The translations under genes and the position numbers were made by a program. DNA of 64,000 nt, from assembly GCA_963576725.1 (NCBI GenBank), contig OY755252.1, forward strand, positions 23,818,655-23,882,654, read 5' to 3'. Shown here piece by piece: positions 22,851 to 33,966 of this stretch (positions within the stretch are counted from its first letter, which is position 1; each line of letters begins with the position of its first letter). The notes beneath the pieces are model-generated. The model worked only from the letters and a program-made list of their open reading frames with translations. It was not told the origin of the DNA and searched no databases. The DNA is from Azorinus chamasolen (Eukaryota > Mollusca > Bivalvia > Cardiida > Solecurtidae).

Positions 22851-23374
22851 GTGCATCTGTGGACGAGTGGTTATGGTCTTCGACTGACAATCGCTTAGCC
22901 CCTCACCACTGTGGCTTTCAGGTTGGGAATGGAATAAGTGTGAGGTTGGGCGCCCATAAACCGGTTTAATCCCCCATTGACTTTTGTCACACCGTTCCAA
23001 GGCGGTACTTCCATCTTCCACCTATTGTATGTTTGTTTTGTCTTTGTGCGTCTCTTGATGTTTTTATAGTTATGTACATTTGCTGTTTCCTTGTGTTGCT
23101 GTTCGTGTTCGGGCGACTGTTTGTTCTGTATGTGGTGTTTCCTGCATGACTCATTTTTGTACTTTTGAATCCTGATCTGGGCATTTGGGTTTTTCATGTG
23201 AGGAAGCCTCCCAGCTGGCTTGCAGAAGTTCGGTTGTTCTACTCGAGTACAAAATAATTTGTTACGTGCAAAGAAGAATCTCTGGGGTCTTCCTCCACCT
23301 GGAATTCGATGGACGTCGTGATTTGACTGAAATACTGTTAAAGCGACGTAAAAATCGATAAAACTAAATCGAGA
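22851..23374 (+). mobile_element. tRNA-headed SINE split by an N insertion
   Basis: The 5' part (22851-22922) has a tRNA-like A-box region, GACGAGTGGTTATGGTCTT. The 3' part (23167-23374) resumes at GAATCCTGATCTGGG and continues AGCCTCCCAGCTGGCTTGCA, CTCTGGGGTCTTCCTCCACC and GTTAAAGCGACGTAAAAATC. This order (tRNA head, conserved middle, CGACGTAAA tail) resembles the molluscan V-SINE RUDI. The B box is cut at GGTT by the inserted N element, giving a near-exact insertion site. Confidence 0.65.
22923..23166 (-). mobile_element. N-family repeat inserted in a SINE
   Basis: In reverse it runs from AAAAGTACAAAAATGAGTC to CACACTTATTCCATTCC, about 244 bp. Because it interrupts a recognisable SINE, both boundaries are defined to within a few bases. 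This is the clearest delimitation of the short form of N. Confidence 0.7.
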
Positions 23375-23382
23375 TAATTCGA

Positions 23383-24250
23383 AAGCAAACGTAGCAATGT
23401 GAAAGGAGAAACTTGCAGACCCGCTTAATTGGGTGTGTCCATTAAAATTGCAACACTACCAATGCCCCCTCTAGCATCGGCTTAGCGGTATTCAATTATT
23501 TAAAATAAAAGCACCGAAGGACCAGAAATATTAAAACATTGAGTATGACTTTTTACGGCAGACACACGAGCACTTAACACTTGCTGTTGTGAAGTACATA
23601 TATTCTAAAGGAAAGAGATCATTTAAAAGCAAAAGTAGCAATGTGAAAAGGGAAATTTGAAGCCTCAGTTTTATTAAGTCTGTTCAAAAGCAGATATTAA
23701 AAGAACAGCATAACTATTGCATGCCCCTTACCAACGGCTTCAACGGTATTCAATTTTCATGACAAAAAGCATTGAACTGATGATCCCGAAGGAACAGAAA
23801 TATACAAACACCGAGTGAAGTACGGCATGACCTTTCGCAGCAGCCACACGAACACTTAACATCTGATGTTATTAAGTACAGTAAAACCTCTCTATAACGA
23901 TCACTAAATTGTGTTAATTAATTGGTATTTTGGGCAGGTTGTTGCTTAAAACAATGTGAAAGATTATTTTACTTTCATCTTGCTTTAAGCATTCTCCTGC
24001 CTTTAACACAAATTGCTTGATGTAATTTAGTGGTCGTTATGGTGTTTTACTGCACTCCCCTTTTCCCCTTTTGGAATAGTTTCTTCAATAGCAATGTTAA
24101 AAGGGGAAATTGCAGACTCAGTTGTATTGAGTCAGTTCATGAACAGTACAACATTACTCTTGCCTCTTAGCACCAGTTTCAACGGTGTTTAATTTTCATA
24201 ACTAAAGTCACTTAACTGATGATTCCAAATGACTAGTATAACATAACATA
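23383..24250 (-). repeat. Tandem array of three P units
   Basis: Units begin near 23385, 23628 and 24085 with AGCAA(A)AGTAGCAATGTG-like sequence. Each is followed by a GCAGACTCAGTTTTATTGAG-type block, a CCCCTTAGCACCGGCTTCAA-type block and a CGAAGGACCAGAAATA-type block. Unit size is about 240-280 bp once the L element in the second unit is removed. The same unit occurs singly inside a BEL/Pao relic (26396) and a LINE (29051), there in the opposite orientation. Confidence 0.65.
23877..24053. mobile_element. L-family MITE inserted in the P array
   Basis: TACAGTAAAACCTCTCTATA to TCGTTATGGTGTTTTACTG. The interior has AGATTATTTTACTTTCATCT and TTGCTTTAAGC. The termini are of pogo/Tigger type (CAGTAAAACCTCT). 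Confidence 0.7.
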
Positions 24251-24320
24251 TATAACAACCATTATCACAGCAAAGGATAAACGTCAAGTACTTTAATCGT
24301 CATTTCTGTACCAAATTCTA

Positions 24321-24473
24321 TGTTGCAGGAGTATTTCTTCACCAAAACTTATGTTGTGGCCACTCCATAGAATCGTCTCGAAGAGTGGTCACAATATGGG
24401 GTTTGGTGGACAAATAAAGGAGTTGTTCGTGAAAATGTTTTAATTTGCGCATCTTATCTGGACAGCTGCATTG
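24321..24473. mobile_element. Hairpin MITE, family J copy 5
   Basis: CACCAAAACTTATGTTGTGG, CACTCCATAGAATCGTCTCG and AGAGTGGTCACAATATGGGG, then GGACAAATAAAGGAGTTG and GCGCATCTTATCTGGAC. Confidence 0.6.
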
Positions 24474-24641
24474 CAATGCGTGAACTAATAAAACTAATAT
24501 TTGCAACAAAGAATATAACACGTGTGTCACAGATTATGGAACAAATGCACCTCCAGAATCGGCATGTGGCAGCCCAATGTCAATTCTGAACGTATTTGCT
24601 TGAAACGTCAGCATTATATAGTCAATATAGCTCTGCCATGG

Positions 24642-24880
24642 ACGGGGCCTCCGTTGCCGCCGAGTGGTTATGGTTTTCGACTGACAATCTCTAAGCACCT
24701 AATAACCGCTGTTGGTTCGAATCCTGACCAGTACAGTATGATTTCTCATTGATGCTCTTCTTTGCACGAAATAATGCAATTTGTTCCCTGAAAAGAAGAA
24801 CCTCTGGAGACCCTCCTCCACTTGTAATTATCTAGACGTCGTGATATGACAGGCATACTTCCAAAAGGACATAAAACGCG
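24642..24880 (+). mobile_element. tRNA-derived SINE
   Basis: The head GCCGAGTGGTTATGGTTTTC resembles an A-box region of a Leu/Ser-type tRNA. A perfect B box, GGTTCGAATCC, is at 24714-24724. The body carries GAACCTCTGGAGACCCTCCT and CTAGACGTCGTGATATGAC, and the tail is AAAAGGACATAAAACGCG. RNA polymerase III promoter elements therefore look preserved. It resembles the split SINE at 22851 and the molluscan RUDI type; the family name is a comparison from memory. Confidence 0.65.
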
Positions 24881-25165
24881 GGAAAAAAACATTTCTGCCA
24901 TGGTAAACAAATCAGGTTTTCAACCTATATCATAACAAATCAGCTTTATAATGTCCATGATGACATTACCAAAGCAATAGATAAACGTACGTACTCAAGT
25001 ACCAATGTGACAGGACGAAAAATGTATGGTGTTTTATCATCAACTTAAGAGCATGTTATACAATGCTGGAATTCAATATTTCTTACATGTATGGCCTGAA
25101 TGAGCATCGCACATGATTTCTTAAATAGGCGTGAAACTTTGATAACTTAAAGGGGATGTCCTACA
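24880..25165. repeat. S repeat, copy 1
   Basis: TCAGGTTTTCAACCTATATC, TAAGAGCATGTTATACAATG and GAATGAGCATCGCACATG recur at 33010-33400, although there the two blocks are in the opposite order. Class unknown. Confidence 0.5.
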
Positions 25166-25633
25166 TTTGACGCGTTTCATAAACACTTAAAGTTTACAAA
25201 ACTCATTTGTTTATATGCTGAAAAGTAGTATATCGCAAAAAGCCCCATCCATTTACCTCTTATAATGACAAAACATCTATGTGTTTGATATCGCCGATCC
25301 CGGTTTTACTCCCCGATGTTTCAGTTTTATTCGGGTTGGGTTTTAGTTTCGTAACTGTTCGCCCTATTCGCGATTCTCCGACCACTTCCGAGAAAGCTAT
25401 TACGTGAACAATGGAGGGATCGGGTGATCATCGGCAAAACACGGAAGAATTTAACGGAAAAGGCCGATACTATTGTATTGTATAACAAAAATTATCAGTA
25501 ATGATGAAATCGGTTTTTATTTGAATCACAGGGGCATTTTTCGATACAAGTTCAAATTGGGAACCTTCATAATAATGATAGAGCATAACAAATACAAGGT
25601 TTTATGATATTATTGCCAATATGCGATCATTGT
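25166..25633. other. No gene seen
   Basis: A GC-richer patch at 25289-25410 (GATATCGCCGATCCCGGTTT, GACCACTTCCGAGAAAGC) stands out from its AT-rich surroundings. It has no recognised coding similarity and might be part of another repeat. Confidence 0.25.
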
Positions 25634-25985
25634 AGGGACTTCCTCTTTAGCAAGAGGGCCATGGTGGCCCTGACACTCAGAGGAGAAGATTTTCAAAGTT
25701 TTCGCTTTGTGATTCTATAGAAAACTGGCCATCCCTGGGGCGGGGCCAATTTATATAACTTTTGTAGAGGACCTGAAAATGATGCTATGTGCCAAATATG
25801 AAAGCTGAGAACCTTTTAGTTCCAGGGGAGAAGCTTTTCAAAGTTTTCACTATATGCTTCTATTGAAAACTGGACACCCCTGAGGCGGGGCTAATTTTGA
25901 CCCCAGGGGCATCATTTGTATAACTTTTTGTAGATGACCTGGACATGACGCTATATGCCAACTATGAAAGCTGAGAACCTTCCTC
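25634..25985. repeat. Two-unit direct repeat of about 148 bp
   Basis: GAAGATTTTCAAAGTTTTCG at about 25684 and GAAGCTTTTCAAAGTTTTCA at about 25832 start similar blocks. Both contain AAAACTGGCCATCCCTGGGG-type sequence, a GGCGGGGC block and CTATGAAAGCTGAGAACCTT. This looks like a fragment of a larger tandem repeat. Confidence 0.55.
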
Positions 25986-26329
25986 CATATGAAAAAATAG
26001 CTATATGCGTTAGATATCTATTTTATGTACCATAACACAAAATGTTTCTGGGTCAATAACAGCAATAAAATCACAAATAAGACTAGAAGGTTGATGACAA
26101 ACTTGATGAAATGACACTCATCACTTTTGAATTTGCACTGGACATAGATAAGTAAAGGTAACAAAAATACAAAGACCGACTTGGTGTATGATTACTCACT
26201 GCATTAAACTATCGATAGCAATACATCAGTGCTTCTGAGTTACTCCAAGAATAACTCCAATAGCACAAACTTTAACACAACTGGCACTTCTGTCTCTGAT
26301 TTAAAACACTTTACTACTGTTTACTATTG

Positions 26330-27400
26330 TTTAAGGTGACATTCTCTGCGATTGGCCTCACGAACAGTTTGGCCCTGCCGTAAAACGTCGCCCCGTACTT
26401 CATTCTCAGTGTTGTTATACCTTCTGATCCTTCGAGATCATGAATTTCAGTACTTCTTGGTCTGAAAATTGAATACCGCTTAAGCCGGTGCTAGGGGGCG
26501 TGAGCAGTGTTGCACTCTCAATTACTGCTCATGAACAGACTCAATAAAACCGAGTCTGCAATTTTTCTCTTTTTGTGTTGCAATTTTTGCTTTCGGGGGA
26601 TCACCTCCCTTCAGAATTTTTTTTCAAATCCTAACTGTCCTTAATATGTTTCTCTGAAACAACTCCGTAACTATTCCCATTAGCCAGTTGTTTCGTGAGC
26701 ATTTCCTTTCCATAACTAAAACCACATCAACAACTCTAATATTCATCAGTGTGTCCGACCACTTCTTGTTGTGCTGGAGAGATTGCAGGCATTCACTCCT
26801 CTTCCAAAATTTATTTGACTAATACTGGACGCGGCGCAACTGTGCTTCATACGTGTATTTCACATTTATTTCAGTTCAGTATTGACGTTGATATGCAGGT
26901 ATTTAAGTTAGCAGCATTGCAGGTTTAAAATCTACTGAATTTTCTGGATCACTAGACACTTGTACTAATGACCTTGCATTTTTGATTGCACATATTTCTG
27001 TCATGAAAGTAGTAAGAACTTCATGTATAAGATCTCCGGATAGGTCCGGATGATCGAGATAATTAATCTCATGACACCTATTATTCCGAAACCTCCTGAC
27101 CTAACTGCACTCTCTGTCAAATGCGAACCTCGATGTTGCACTTTCTCATGAAAACCTTTAACTATGAATCTTGTAATGAAATGTCTCTTAGACAAGGTAT
27201 TTTTATCAGCAAATTTAAGACGGCCTGCTTGCTTTCTGCAGTCTACCACCAACACGTATGATATTTGTCGTCCAACATGGGTTTGAGATTACGAATGTCG
27301 TTGTTCTTTGGCAATCTCTGATCAGTAGCTAATGAGTCACGTTCTTGGCTAAATGATTCCCTTTGCAATTGTTTTAAGACATTTCAGTATCTTGGATATG
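26330..27400 (-). pseudogene. BEL/Pao LTR-retrotransposon integrase region
   Basis: On the minus strand about 27400-27000 reads RESFSQERDSLATDQRLP, IRNLKPMLDD, AGRLKFADKNTLSKRHFITR and KGFHEKVQHRGSHLTE. This is the linker and integrase zinc-binding region of BEL/Pao polyproteins (LKPFLD, then GGRL, then HE-x-H-x-G-x-LTE). From about 27000 to 26640 it jumps to the integrase C-terminus (IKNARSLVQVSSDPENSVDF, RNNWLMGIVTELFQRNI). The catalytic core between them is missing. The final block, LFVRPIAENV, lies at 26330-26390, beyond an inserted P element. Several stops and frameshifts make it a pseudogene. The matching gag relic is at 31246-32995. Confidence 0.65.
26396..26630 (+). mobile_element. 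P element inserted in the BEL/Pao relic
   Basis: TTCATTCTCAGTGTTGTTAT to GGGGGATCACCTCCCTTCAG. It separates RTVR from LFVRPI in the BEL/Pao C-terminus, so it is a genuine insertion. It contains AATAAAACCGAGTCTGC, a possible polyadenylation signal on the plus strand. Confidence 0.65.
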
Positions 27401-28149
27401 TTACATACCCTCACCATTGGCTTTCTCCTCCTTGCCTTAGTATTGAGTGTATAGTATATGCGACAAAGTGTGAAGGCTGCATTAATTTCGCTCTGATGTT
27501 TTGCGTAGTTTTAAAAGGAAACACTTCATAAGACTTTCCGAAACATCCCACAATTGTGCATGAAGGAAGTATGAATAGATTGATGTACTCTTTAGGTGAT
27601 TCTGTTGTGTGATTTGACAGAAAAAATGAATTTAATAAAACAATTTTGTGCCATATTAGATTTTTAAATTCAAATTTGTGAGCCCCAGGCATCAGGATAT
27701 ATAGGTGCTGATACGAAGAAGCGGATTACTACATCACAGCTATGCTACAACAGGTGTGATCTTTCCATTAAAGAGCAATTATCACCCAATTTAAAACCCA
27801 ACAACCTATTGGTGTCACGATTAAAACAGCTAGGACTGTTAGACTTCGGACAATTAGGCTTAGCTAAATTTAAGGGTTCTAGAGGGGACAACTGAAAACC
27901 AAATCGTATTTGGGATGTAAATAAAGGTAAACAAATTAAGGCAAATACCCACGAATTAATTCCAGTTGTTTCTGAGAACCGCCAAACCAAAAAGCAAGTT
28001 CCATCGGTTGGCGTAAATTTCTATCAATTGAAAGAGTTCCCCCAGATAATCAGACCCACTGTTTCAAAACCTTGCAGAAGCACTAGTAAATTCTCAGCAG
28101 TGCCCTTTTCCAAGGAAACACAAAATCTTGTACTTGCAAAACGCAAAAC
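27401..28149 (+). pseudogene. Probable 5' coding region of the LINE
   Basis: On the plus strand the frame KQVPSVGVNFYQLKEFPQII and VLAKRKTPTPVRIQTFVKV runs into the endonuclease start, interrupted by stops. It has no recognised domain. The part before about 27745 shows no similarity and may belong to the BEL/Pao element. Confidence 0.35.
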
Positions 28150-30994
28150 TCCGACACCAGTTAGAATTCAGACTTTTGTAAAAGTATGCAGTATAAACCC
28201 TTGATCAGTCCAAAACAAGGTTCTTTCTATTAGCGACTATATTGTCTCAAATGACTTAGATGTGGTAGCCGTTGCAGAATTTGGATCGGTAGTTCTGTAG
28301 ACAAATCGAACATGTCCCTCGCTGCCATGGCAACCGTGGCGGCGAGGTAGCGGTCATACATAAGGCTTCAGTAGGACGTCGCCTCCATGCACCATCAATA
28401 TATGGTGATTTCTCAATTTCGAGTACATGGACTGCACCTTAAGTATCCGAGATTTCACTCTACGCCTAGTAACCGTTTACAGACCACCACCATTGCCGGC
28501 AAATGGTCTATAAACCGGCGATTCTCTTGATAATGAATGTCCACTTTTCCTATCTAAATTTGCGACCTGTGAAAGACGAGTCATCATTGTAGGGGACTTA
28601 AACATCCATCTTGACAGTCAAAATGACAGGAACACAACTAATTTTGCTAGTACACTAGATTCAATATGGATTGCAACAGCATGTGGATGAAGCCTCTCAT
28701 ATTGGTGGACATACCCTTGATGGTGTTATCACGAGAAACGGTGATGACTGTGTGTCAAACATTGAAGTCACCGATCCATGAATATCTGACAGTACTGGTA
28801 CAATTTCGCCCGATCATTTTTCTGTAACTTTTGAAGCAAAGGCGGCTAAACTTCCTACAGTGAGAAAAACTATTGCATTTCGAAAGCTTAGGACAATTAA
28901 TGTCGACTCATTTAAAAGAAATCTCCTCAACTCAGATACCATCAACGCAAGTTTGCAAATGACAGATGTTGATGAGCTGGTTAACACATATACACAGACG
29001 CTAGCACCATTGTGTACTAAAACCATAACTCTGAGACCGTCATGTCCGTGGTATTTCATTCTCAGTGTTGTTATATTTTCTGGTCCTTCAGGATCATTAG
29101 TTTTGATGTTAATCGATTTGAAAACTGAATACTGCTTAAGCCGGTGCTAGGGGCGTGAGTAGTGTTGCACTTGTATTTACTACTCATGAACAGACTCAAT
29201 AAAACCGAGTCTGCATTTGTTGTCTTTTTGCATTTCTACTTTTGCTTTCGAAGGATCACCTATTTTCAGAAAATATTCCCAGGACCTGCACGATGCCAAA
29301 CATGTATGGTGCAAAATGGAGAAAACATGGAGAAAAGTCCAGACTCTCAAAATACTATCAGCTGTACACAGAACAGTGTGTCAAAGTAAACAAGCTGTTG
29401 GCAAAGTCAAATGTTGATTTCTACTCCAAGAAAGTAGAATCAAAGAGGCTTTTCAAAGTCACTAAGCACCTGCTAGGTACAGCTAGTGACATCACATTGC
29501 ATTCATCCACCGAACAACTTACACAAGACTTCAGTGACTTTTCTGTTGACAAAGTGGGCAAAATACGGGCACATATTGCATCAGACACTGTATCCAGAGC
29601 CCCAGTTATCACGGAAATGCAGCGTGCAACGAACGCTTTAGATTGTTTTGTTACAGCTTCAGAAGAAGAAGTAGAACAAATAATTAAGGTATCCTCCTGC
29701 AAGTACTGTGAACTGGCTGCAATACCTACTTGGCTGTTACAGTCATGCCTTGACGAAATTCTGCCGATTCTGACAATGTTTTTAAATTCCTCTTTAGATA
29801 CTGCCTACGTTCCGAAAAGTTTTAAGGTGTCACATGTCAAACCTCGTTTGAAGAAACCGGATCTCGATTCAAATGAACTTAGAAATTATAGGCCTGTATC
29901 GAATTTGCCATTTGTCTCCAAAGTGTTAGAAAAGTGGTCGACAAACGCATTGAATCCCACTTGACCTCAAATGAACTACATGGGCACCATCAGTCGGCAT
30001 ACCGAAAGCATCATTCAACAGAGACTGTTCTCCTGAAAGTTCTAAACGACATGCTTCAATCCCTAGTTAAAATGAAATTACAGTTCTGGTCATGCTTGAC
30101 TTATCGACTGCATTTGACACTTTCGATCATGAAACTCTGCTAAAACGCCTGGGAAAAAACTTCAGAATCACTGGGAAACCCCTTGAGTGGATAACCGCCT
30201 ACCTGAATGACCGCTATCAAATAGTCTCAGTAGATGGAGAACTGTCAATTCCAGTTAACATGAAAAATAGCGTGTCACAAGGATCGGTCTTATGACCAAA
30301 GCACTACATCATGTACACGAAACCTCAATCTGCAGAAACCATGAGCCTAACCACCATTTTTATGCCGATGACTCACAGTTATTCCTGTCCGTTAAGCCCA
30401 AGGGCATTTCCAGTCAAAAAGAAGCTTTATCGCGAGTTGAGGACTGTCTCAAAGAAATAGTCTTTTGGATGTACCAGAACATGCCGAAGCTCAATACTGA
30501 CAAAACTGAGGGCATCCTGTCATACAAAAACACAGAAGTACTTGCAGATGTTGATGTGCAAGTAGGACCTTCAAAGGTCTTTGTGTATAAAGAATCTCGG
30601 TGCATGGCTCGATTCACAAATTGATATGACACCACATTTCAATACTGTGTGCAGGTCTAGTTATGCACAGCTCCGGCAAGGCCAAATTCGAAGGTACCTC
30701 TCAACTAATGCTACCAAGACCTCTCTTGTTACATCAAAAATAGACTACTGCAATTCACTGCTGCATGGAATTTCAAACAACTCACTCGGAAATGTCAAAG
30801 AGTACTAAGCACAGCCGCCCGCATTATAACAAGAACTCCTCGATATAATCATATCACACCGCTTCTGAAGGAACTTCACTGGCTTCCGGTTCATCATCGG
30901 ATTGAATTCAAAGTTTTAACACTTACATATAAAGTCATGCACTATGAATCTCCCAAGTACATTGTCGACATGCTTGACGTGTACAGGCCATGCT
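28150..30994 (+). pseudogene. CR1/jockey-type LINE, endonuclease and reverse transcriptase
   Basis: Non-LTR retrotransposon polyprotein, broken by many frameshifts and stops. The AP-endonuclease part has VVAVAE near 28270, VTVYRPP near 28475 and VGDLNIHLDSQND at 28589 (the GDLN motif). The reverse transcriptase has KSFKVSHVKPRLKKPDLD and NYRPVSNLPFVSKVLEK (29815-29935), HGHHQSAYRKHHSTETVLLK, LDLSTAFDTFDHETLL (30095) and FYADDSQLFLS with the catalytic YADD at 30361-30372. The downstream SKIDYCNSLLHG and ITPLLKELHWLPVHHRIEFK blocks are present. A P element interrupts it between RPSCPW and the next block, and the 3' end is replaced by an N element at 30995. Confidence 0.8.
29051..29272 (+). mobile_element. 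P element inserted in the LINE
   Basis: TTCATTCTCAGTGTTGTTAT to AAGGATCACCTATTTTCAG, about 222 bp. It lies between the LINE motifs RPSCPW and DLHDAKHVWCKMEKTWRK, so both edges are known to within about ten bases. AATAAAACCGAGTCTGCA is present, as in the BEL copy. Confidence 0.7.
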
Positions 30995-31245
30995 TTAAAA
31001 GTACAAAAATGAGTCATGCCGGAAACACCACATACAGAACAAACAGTCGCCCTAACAGCAACACAAGGAAACAGCAAATGTACATAACAATAAAAACAAC
31101 AAGAGACGCACAAAGACAAAACAAACATACAATAGGAGGAAGATAGAAGTACCGCCTTGGAACAGTCAGTGACAAAAGTCACTGGGGGGTTAAACCGGTT
31201 TATGGGCGCCCAACCTCACACTTATTCCATCCCCACCCTTAAAAT
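30995..31245 (+). mobile_element. N-family repeat truncating the LINE
   Basis: AAAAGTACAAAAATGAGTC to CACACTTATTCCATCCC. It replaces the LINE C-terminus just after SPKYIVDMLDVYRP. N contains an open frame (STKMSHAGNTTYRTNS) that is similar in the 23166 copy, but also many frame breaks in other copies. Confidence 0.65.
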
Positions 31246-32995
31246 TTTCTGACGTTTCAACTTCTCCCACCATGCGAAGTTACATCTATGTCTAATGCTG
31301 TGACATGAGAACCTTTGCACTGACTGCATAAGACATTTTGTTTACAATCTTTGGCTATGTGGTTTGAGTCGGCACAGCATTTGAATCAAAGTCGTCGATC
31401 ACACTATTGTGCATGTACAACATGAATTCAAGGAATGTCCATTGACATAGTGATAGTGACATCAATTTGTTCCAGTAGATAGCTGACACGCAGATGATGC
31501 AAAATGCAAAAACTCTCTGTCTTGAATGAAGCTTTTCCCCCCTTGGTTGCATTGAGCTACTACTCTTGGTATCATACATGAATCCGCCATCATTTCTCGC
31601 CTTGCTCATTTCTCGAAAACAATCCATGAAACTCAAGAAATGTTGAAAGGGAACATTATTGTCTGCCTTGAATTTGCTGCCATGGAAATCCGCTGTTCTT
31701 GTAAGTTGATTGGTAACTCTTGTTCACTATTGGAATGACAACACGGGATGTGTTGAAACGGGACAACAACGCATTGTACATTGGATCAAACATGGGATTT
31801 TGGATTTCACCCAAAATGACGACTAGTTTTCATCCTAAGAGAAGCTTCAACTATTTCTGGAATTCAAAATCTGTCATTAAGTCTGTCCCACAGCTTTCTC
31901 ATTCATGTCTCTGGGTCATATGTACTTGACGATATTGCACTAATTGCATATTTAACAGAATCTGGGCCTAACCTCTTCACCGGCAAACCGAGTTCTTCCC
32001 TTTCCCCAACCACAAATCCCCGATGACGCTTTAAAATGTAGCCTTCCAGACTTGACTGTTTTCTGGTCTTTCATCAAACTTTGTTAGGCGTGAAAATAGC
32101 AAGTCCTTCAGGAACTGCAGGAGCTGAAAGGCATCTGATGCAGTATTCATTTCAATTCTTTGGGCACAATCGCTGGATCTCTTGGATCCAGCTTTCACTT
32201 GGTTCTACTGTTCGGTCAGGTCTCCCTTCTTTTGGACTGTTGAAGTTCTACAAACTGATAAGTTCTATCCGTTTTAACATTAAGGAATTGGTCAGGGCAC
32301 TCACTCGTAGTGTACAGTTCATCAGTCATTGATTCACTCTCATAAGCTTTAATCTCTTTATCTGCAACTTTCAGTTTCTTCCTGTTTAAAAGATTTAAGT
32401 TCACTCTCAATATAAATTTCCTTGGTTTTGAGCTGATGTTCAATGTCAATCTGTTTCAATAGTAATGATTTCTCTATTACAATCATTGACTTTCATACAC
32501 TCACAGATCTCGACTTAGATATCTCTTATGCTGTCAAAGAAGCGGTAAAAATAAGACTGAACACTTGATGTAGCCTTGTCGCTGTTCCCAGAATTTGTTG
32601 AGATTTATCTTATCTCCATCATTATACATCATATGTCCCTTTCAGCTGGTCCAATACATTGTTAACTTGTATGCCATAATGTTTATCAGTTTCAACAGGT
32701 TTTTCTAGAAGACAAATACTGTCTTGGATATGACGTTCCGGTAGTCACTGCCGGGTGATAAGTCTATACTCCCCATATGCTAGGCAGACAGTTCTCTGAA
32801 ATGTTATCAATTCTTCAAGTGATTCTAAGTACATTTGTCTGTTCATATGAGAATTTACTATTTCCCAAGTTCTATTTACATGTATACTGTCTTGGTATAA
32901 TTGTACTTTCTTGGCATATTCGTTGTTTGCTTTCTCTGCAATATAGTTCTTCATTTGGCCGTTCACCATATTGGTGTTCTTGTTTGGAAGCAATT
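31246..32995 (-). pseudogene. BEL/Pao gag relic
   Basis: On the minus strand near 31300-31400 one frame reads FKCCADSNHIAKDCKQNVLC followed by SQCKGSHVTALD. These are paired CCHC-like zinc knuckles of the kind at the end of BEL/Pao gag. Upstream (31400-32990) are fragmentary frames such as NEYAKKVQLYQDSIHVNRTW and YRLITRQ that fit a degraded helical gag. Many stops are present. Orientation and order agree with the integrase relic at 26330-27400, suggesting one element opened by the LINE. The protease and RT part was not found. Confidence 0.5.
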
Positions 32996-33009
32996 ACCAA
33001 CGAGTGATT

Positions 33010-33400
33010 AACTATTCAACAGTCCGAGGTTTTATCATCATATTAAGAGCATATTATGAATACAGTACTAGCATTCAATATTCCTTTAATGTATTGCCGG
33101 AATGAGCATCGCACATGGTTTCTTCAGGCGTGAAACTTTTGAAACTTAAAAAAGAAAAGTCACTAATCAATAATAGGCGTCCACAGCCGCAACATAACAA
33201 TCACTTACAAAAACGGTCTAAAGCGGTTTCGTAACAACTATACCCGTGGCCAACGTTGGTGGAGAAACAAAGGAGTTATTCGTGTAACTGTCAATATATA
33301 GGTCAGTATATATATGCTGTGGTAAGCAATTCAGGTTTTCATATGTTAGCATAGCAAATCAGTTCTATAATGTCAATTATAACATTTCTTACATAAATAC
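33010..33400. repeat. S repeat, copy 2
   Basis: TAAGAGCATATTATGAATAC, GAATGAGCATCGCACATGG and, further right, TCAGGTTTTCATATGTTAGC and AGTTCTATAATGTCAATTA match 24880-25165. A J-like fragment (GGTGGAGAAACAAAGGAGTT) lies inside near 33258. Confidence 0.45.
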
Positions 33401-33409
33401 AGTATTTAA

Positions 33410-33966
33410 TGTATTCTATGAAATGCGGGTCGGGACATGCCAATTGCCAATTTGCCAAATGCTTTTTTGCTAAATGCCAATTTGCCAAATGCTAATTGCT
33501 TTTTGCCAGTTGCTAATTGCCATTTATTCTAGTTTCTTTTCTCTGAAGAGTGGTTGCTGGTACCCGGAAAATTTGATGATACATTTAGTAGGTCAAAAAC
33601 CGCCACCGCATTGCATTTTCGGGATCCAGATCAGCGGTATGGAATGCGGATCGAGCCATTCCAATTATTAAATACCAATTGCTAATTTGCCAGTTGCTAA
33701 ATGCCAGTTTGCCAAATGCCAATTGCTAATTGTAATATTGTCATTAGTTCTAGTTTCTTTTCTATGAAGAGTGATTGGCGGATCCAAGGATTAGACAGAT
33801 CAGCGGGCTTCGTTCTACAAGGTGTTGTGTATCCTTATCAAATCAGTAATATACCCAATTTATGTTCATCTGTACGCGAGTAAACGTTTGTATTTTTTTT
33901 CATTTGACAAATGTCAGTTAAGCAAATGGCAACTGGCATCTCCCAACCCGCATTCCATAGTATTCA
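33410..33966. mobile_element. TIR element built on GCCAATTTGCCAAATGC repeats
   Basis: Left TATTCTATGAAATGCGGGTC and right ACCCGCATTCCATAGTATTC are inverted for about 30 bp. Just inside are runs of AATGCCAATTTGCCAAATGC-type repeats (33437-33528, 33660-33735, 33905-33937). An internal copy of the end (TATGGAATGCGGATCGAGCC) lies at about 33638. Non-coding, about 557 bp. Confidence 0.6.
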
